Assembly: GCA_009783675.1 (NCBI GenBank)
Contig: WRDA01000039.1
Coordinates: forward strand, 1 to 9,490
Origin: Symbiobacteriaceae bacterium
GTDB lineage: Bacteria > Bacillota > JAAYKD01 > WRDA01
DNA length: 9,490 nt
Direction of reading: 5' to 3'
The notes under the pieces were generated by a model. That model searched no databases. It was given only the letters and a program-made list of their open reading frames with translations, and was not told the origin of the DNA. Numbering within the stretch: position 1 is the stretch's first letter; the number at the start of each line of letters is the position of its first letter. The position numbers were made by a program, and so were the translations under genes. Below are positions 6,241-9,490 of this stretch, piece after piece.

Positions 6241-9039
6241 TCATCCTTTCAGAATTTCCATCACTTCTGCACAGCGGGGGCACAAACCCGAACCAGATTC
6301 ATCTTCATAGAAAGTCCAGCAACGATCACACTTTAGACCTGCTGCAGGTGAAACGCGAACACCTAACCCTGCGATATCACCGCATACTACTCCCTCAGGC
6401 AGTTCAGATTCCAGAGAGTAAAGGCTAACCCTGGAGGCTATGAACCACGCTGGAAGCTCTTTGCTATGATTCGTGAGGAAGTCATATAATCCCTTGTCAG
6501 CCCATAACTCGATATGAGCATCGAGGGTACTGCCAATTACCCTGCTACTGCGTGCCTGCTCCACGACCTTGTTTACCTCATCGCGTACAGACATTACTCT
6601 AGCGTATAAGTCCGTCAGAGCGTCATCATGCCATTGATCCGGCAGTTCCGGCCAATCCAAGAAAATGGCTGCCACTTCTGCATCTTCACTCTTCCGGGGA
6701 AGATGAGCATACATCGCTTCAGTCGTGAAGTTCAAAACCGGGACGAGGAAGCGGATAAGGCAATCCGCCAAAGTGTATAGCACATATTGTGATTTTTTTC
6801 TTTCGGGAGCGTCAGGATGCGATGCATAGAGGCGATCCTTCAGAACATCAAGATAGAAAGCGCTGAGATCAACCGTGCAAAAATGGTACAAAGCATGGTA
6901 AATCTGATGGTATTCATAGGTTTCATAACACTCGGTGATTTTAGCATGCACCTGGTAGAGCCGATTGAGCATCATGCGATCGAGGAGGTCCAGATCATCG
7001 TAAGATGGAGAAGGTTGGTCGGGATCATAATCATAGAGGTTGGAGAGGAGAAAGCGTACCGTATTGCGTAGTTTGCGGTAGGCATCGCTGATTTGCTTTA
7101 GCATCGGTTTAGAGATACGTACATCTGCAGACTTGAAATCACTTGCGAAAGCCCAAAGACGCAGGATATCGGCCCCATACTCCTTGATGACTTCATCCGG
7201 CTCGATACCGTTACCCAGCGATTTGGACATTTTACGACCTTCGCCATCCACCACGAAGCCACAAGCCACGATCTGATCGAATGGCGCTCGCCCACGGGCG
7301 ACTATACCCGTCCAGAGAGAGGACTGGAACCAACCACGGTACTGATCACTGCCTTCAAGATAGACTGTAGCCGGCCATTTGAGCTCCGGCCAATGATCCA
7401 AAACGGCGGCATGGGAGGAGCCGGCATCGAACCAGACATCCATTATATCCTTCTCTTTAACGAACTCAGTTGAGCCACAAGAACAGCTGAACTGACCAGG
7501 AGGCAGGATTTCCTCGGCTTCCATTTCGAACCAACTATTGGATCCTTTCTGCGCAAACAACTCCTGCACCACCATTACGCTCTCATAAGTGAGCAACTCC
7601 CTGCCACAGGAGCGACAGTAGAAGATAGGCAGAGGCACACCCCAGGAACGTTGCCTGGAGATACACCAGTCACCTCTCTCCCGGATCATATTGCTCAGAC
7701 GTACCTTCCCCGAAGAAGGGAACCACTGGACACGGTCGATCTCCGCCAGAGCTTCATCGGTAAAGCTTGATACGGTGGCGAACCATTGTTCAGTTGCCCT
7801 GAACATCAGTGGCTGATGACAGCGCCAACAATGAGGGTATTGATGTTCCAGTTTACTCTGAGCCAGAAGATGCCCGCTGGCTAGCAGGTCTGCAACAATT
7901 ATCGGATTGGCCTCTTCAATGAACAAACCCTTGTATTTTCCGGCATCATCAGTGAAGTGACCACTTCCATCCGTGGGGTTTAAGATCTCCAATCCATAAG
8001 CCTTGCCGACCAGAAAGTCCTCGTAACCGTGCCCTGGCGAGGTATGCACGCATCCTGTACCTGTATCAAGAGTGACATGATCTCCGAGGATTACCAGGGA
8101 GGTCCTGTCGATGAAAGGGTGCTGGCAAAGTATTCCTTCCAGTTCTTTACCAGAGAACTCACTTAATTCGGCTTCGACCTGGAGATTACATGCGCTTAGG
8201 AATTCGGTCTGCAGTTCCTTGGCGACGATAAAGACACGCCTGGCAGTCTGCAATGCTATATAACGGAAATCTTTCCCCAGGCAAATTCCCATGTTAGCCG
8301 GCAGGGTCCAGGGAGTGGTTGTCCAGATTACGAAGCTGTAAGGCAGATCAGACGGAGGCAGGATTCCACGGGGGTCTCCGACAACATCGAAGGCGACATG
8401 GATGGAAAAGGAACTCTTGTTCTCATATTCTACTTCGGCATCAGCCAGCGCTGTTTCACAAACCGGGCACCACTGGACAGGGCGCAGGCCTTTGTATATT
8501 GCTCCGCGGCGGACGAACTCGGCGAAAATACCCATCTGAACGCCCTCATACTCTTTCTCCAGGGTGACATAAGGGTGCTCCCAGTTAGCGATGATACCCA
8601 AACGCTTAAAGGAGGTTCGTTGTTTGTCGATCCACTCTCTCGCCCACGTTTCACAGCGATGCCTCAGTTCCAGCGGCTCAATTTCATGGATATTCAAGCC
8701 GAGTTGTTTGATCGCAGCATGTTCGATTGGCATGCCATGGGTGTCCCAACCTGGAACGAAGGGGGAGTTGTATCCCCGCATAGTCGCAAAACGACAAACG
8801 ATATCCTTGAGTGTCTTGTTCAGGGCATGTCCGATATGGATGTCGCCATTGGCATAGGGAGGTCCGTCATGAAAAATGAAACGGGGTCTGCTCTGGTATT
8901 TACTCAGCAGTCTGGAGTAGAGATCCAAATCTTGCCAGGCAGCTAGCTGAACAGGCTCCCATTGAGGCAGATTACCTCTCATGGGAAAATCTGTACGGGG
9001 CAGGTTAAGGGTTTCGGCATACTGATTCTTTTCGGACAA
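6241..9039 (-). CDS. ileS: Isoleucyl-tRNA synthetase
   Basis: IleS charges tRNA-Ile in the cytosol. With the TTG start the protein has 932 residues, normal for bacterial IleS. Class I signatures are HIGH (68-71) and KMSKS (603-607). The CP1 editing domain is shown by WTTTPWTLPANMG (239-251) and TGTGCVHTSPGHGYEDF (326-342). Cysteine pairs C475/C478 and C519/C521 look like an internal metal site, and C904/C907 with C920/C923 form the C-terminal zinc motif. WFDAGSSH (536-543) has Ala where WFDSGSSH is common. The start is uncertain: AAAGGAG (9049-9055) directly abuts an ATG at 9048 but lies 9 nt before the TTG at 9039, so I prefer TTG; the ATG adds three residues. The frame stays open to an ATG at 9117, but that lies inside the T-box and would encode the terminator. 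The gene heads the operon and is controlled by the leader at 9073-9322. Confidence 0.97.
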   Translation of the reverse strand: MSEKNQYAETLNLPRTDFPMRGNLPQWEPVQLAAWQDLDLYSRLLSKYQSRPRFIFHDGPPYANGDIHIGHALNKTLKDIVCRFATMRGYNSPFVPGWDTHGMPIEHAAIKQLGLNIHEIEPLELRHRCETWAREWIDKQRTSFKRLGIIANWEHPYVTLEKEYEGVQMGIFAEFVRRGAIYKGLRPVQWCPVCETALADAEVEYENKSSFSIHVAFDVVGDPRGILPPSDLPYSFVIWTTTPWTLPANMGICLGKDFRYIALQTARRVFIVAKELQTEFLSACNLQVEAELSEFSGKELEGILCQHPFIDRTSLVILGDHVTLDTGTGCVHTSPGHGYEDFLVGKAYGLEILNPTDGSGHFTDDAGKYKGLFIEEANPIIVADLLASGHLLAQSKLEHQYPHCWRCHQPLMFRATEQWFATVSSFTDEALAEIDRVQWFPSSGKVRLSNMIRERGDWCISRQRSWGVPLPIFYCRSCGRELLTYESVMVVQELFAQKGSNSWFEMEAEEILPPGQFSCSCGSTEFVKEKDIMDVWFDAGSSHAAVLDHWPELKWPATVYLEGSDQYRGWFQSSLWTGIVARGRAPFDQIVACGFVVDGEGRKMSKSLGNGIEPDEVIKEYGADILRLWAFASDFKSADVRISKPMLKQISDAYRKLRNTVRFLLSNLYDYDPDQPSPSYDDLDLLDRMMLNRLYQVHAKITECYETYEYHQIYHALYHFCTVDLSAFYLDVLKDRLYASHPDAPERKKSQYVLYTLADCLIRFLVPVLNFTTEAMYAHLPRKSEDAEVAAIFLDWPELPDQWHDDALTDLYARVMSVRDEVNKVVEQARSSRVIGSTLDAHIELWADKGLYDFLTNHSKELPAWFIASRVSLYSLESELPEGVVCGDIAGLGVRVSPAAGLKCDRCWTFYEDESGSGLCPRCAEVMEILKG

Positions 9040-9048
9040 GTAACTCAT

Positions 9049-9055
9049 CTCCTTT
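9049..9055 (-). promoter_or_regulatory. Ribosome binding site deciding the ileS start
   Basis: AAAGGAG on the minus strand runs straight into ATG (9048-9046) and then AGTTAC and TTG (9039-9037). Zero spacing is not compatible with normal Shine-Dalgarno pairing, while 9 nt to the TTG is workable. Confidence 0.6.
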
Positions 9056-9072
9056 AGAGTAATATAAACAGG

Positions 9073-9102
9073 AAAACCCGCCCCAGCCATGGGACGAGTT
9101 TT
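9073..9102 (-). terminator. T-box leader terminator of ileS
   Basis: On the minus strand AAAACTCGTCCC and GGGGCGGGTTTT pair along 12 bp with two G-U wobbles around the loop ATGGCT. The 3' arm ends in TTTT and is followed by CCTGTTTATATT. The 5' arm contains the CCCA that closes the antiterminator, so the two folds exclude each other. Confidence 0.85.
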
Positions 9103-9322
9103 ACCCCGCGGTACCACCCAATTTTATCAAGTCAACCTAAGTGGCTTACCTGATCTCAGATGCAGTATACTGCTGACAGATAACGGTGTCTCCGGCTGCC
9201 CTTACTTCATCTTCAGGACAGCGACTCCCCGCTGATCTTGGGCTACCTGGCTCCCTCGGGCTCACACCATTCCCGATTCGCTGAAGGTCATTCGGCAGCT
9301 TACTCGTCGGTTCCTCGTCGAT
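9073..9322 (-). promoter_or_regulatory. Isoleucine T-box riboswitch leader of the ileS operon
   Basis: The leader binds tRNA-Ile and reads its charging state. The T-box element TGGGTGGTACCGCGG (9106-9120) is canonical; its UGGU bulge would pair with an uncharged tRNA 3' end having A as discriminator base. Stem I can be folded by eye. Base helices are UCAUC with GAUGA, AGGA with UCCU and CGAC with GUCG. The specifier loop has GAGUAA on one side and CCAAGAUCAGC on the other. Above it GCUGCC pairs with GGUAGC and CUUC with GGAG, then AGCGA and a UCGGG/CCCGA hairpin with AUGGUG complete the distal end. The specifier is AUC at 9236-9234, an isoleucine codon matching tRNA-Ile(GAU). A stem III pairs AUCAGGU with ACUUGAU (9126-9154). 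UGGG (9117-9120) pairs with CCCA (9090-9093) in the antiterminator. Uncharged tRNA should favour read-through. Confidence 0.95.
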
Positions 9323-9328
9323 GAGGGT

Positions 9329-9357
9329 ATTATAGACAGCTTATCTTAGGTTGTCAA
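9329..9357 (-). promoter_or_regulatory. Perfect-consensus sigma-A promoter of the ileS operon
   Basis: On the minus strand TTGACA (9352-9357) and TATAAT (9329-9334) both match consensus at all six positions and are 17 bp apart. Transcription would start near 9322, at the base of T-box stem I. Such a strong promoter suits a gene whose output is set by attenuation. Confidence 0.93.
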
Positions 9358-9360
9358 ACC

Positions 9361-9490
9361 TTTTTTACTCTCCATACCATATTGCTTCTGCTAACAGGTT
9401 ACAGCCCAGAGGTTACCTGTGAACTGCTTACGGGAGTTTAACAGTTAGGTTCTAGGAAAAGACCGTTCAAACCTTGCAATGGCAAGGAAT
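9361..9490. other. Non-coding stretch upstream of the ileS promoter
   Basis: No gene can be supported here. A perfect hairpin CCTTGC-AATG-GCAAGG (9472-9487) lies at the window edge. Read on the minus strand it is followed by TTTGAACGGTCTTTT, so it may terminate a gene lying beyond the window. A second imperfect inverted repeat pairs ACAGGT (9394-9399) with ACCTGT (9415-9420), and GGTTAC occurs twice within it. Confidence 0.35.

Noticed and set aside
8398..8946. 182-codon plus-strand open frame
   Set aside because: It lies wholly antisense to conserved parts of ileS, including the start of its editing domain; it is a shadow frame.
9049..9117. Extension of the ileS frame upstream to an ATG at 9117
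   Set aside because: These codons are the T-box antiterminator and terminator sequence, and a ribosome binding site lies at 9049-9055, downstream of that ATG.
9179..9181. Second AUC in the ileS leader as the specifier codon
   Set aside because: The AUC at 9234-9236 fits the stem I specifier loop, whereas this one falls in the stem II region.

Overview
The window looks like ordinary chromosomal DNA of a low-to-mid GC member of the Bacillota, probably Clostridia or a relative. The grounds are a transcription-terminating T-box leader on ileS, strong AGGAGG-type ribosome binding sites, GTG and probable TTG starts, sigma-A type promoters, and a PurC of the short form I associate with Clostridia. 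There is no insertion sequence, phage gene, CRISPR array, tRNA or rRNA. The species cannot be named from the sequence.

Layout from left to right. A long hairpin (60-99) ends a minus-strand gene for a 95-residue two-helix membrane protein of unknown function (113-400). A 265-bp gap with two abutting hairpins follows. Next comes a DIP1984-family coiled-coil protein (666-1190, minus) with its own good promoter, then a metallocarboxypeptidase of family M32 (1330-2823, minus). A 219-bp divergent intergenic region carries a -10 box that reads as TATAAT on both strands. It separates M32 from the only large plus-strand gene, a DUF362 protein with a C-terminal 2[4Fe-4S] ferredoxin domain (3043-4200). 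That gene converges on the right-hand operon.

The right half is one minus-strand transcription unit. A perfect-consensus promoter (TTGACA, 17 bp, TATAAT; 9329-9357) is followed by an isoleucine T-box leader with an AUC specifier codon, an antiterminator and a terminator. Behind it lie ileS (isoleucyl-tRNA synthetase), purC (SAICAR synthetase, 5 bp behind ileS), a short NAD(P)-dependent malic enzyme (62 bp behind purC), and probably an unannotated 55-codon ORF whose GTG overlaps the malic enzyme stop as GTGA. Uncharged tRNA-Ile should promote read-through into ileS. Because no promoter or terminator is visible between the genes, purC and the malic enzyme would share that control, which links translation status to one purine step and to malate/pyruvate metabolism.

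No dramatic new system is visible. The points most worth a second look are the hidden 55-aa ORF, the T-box operon composition, the shared divergent -10 box, and an M32 enzyme that lacks the usual His of its HESQ motif.
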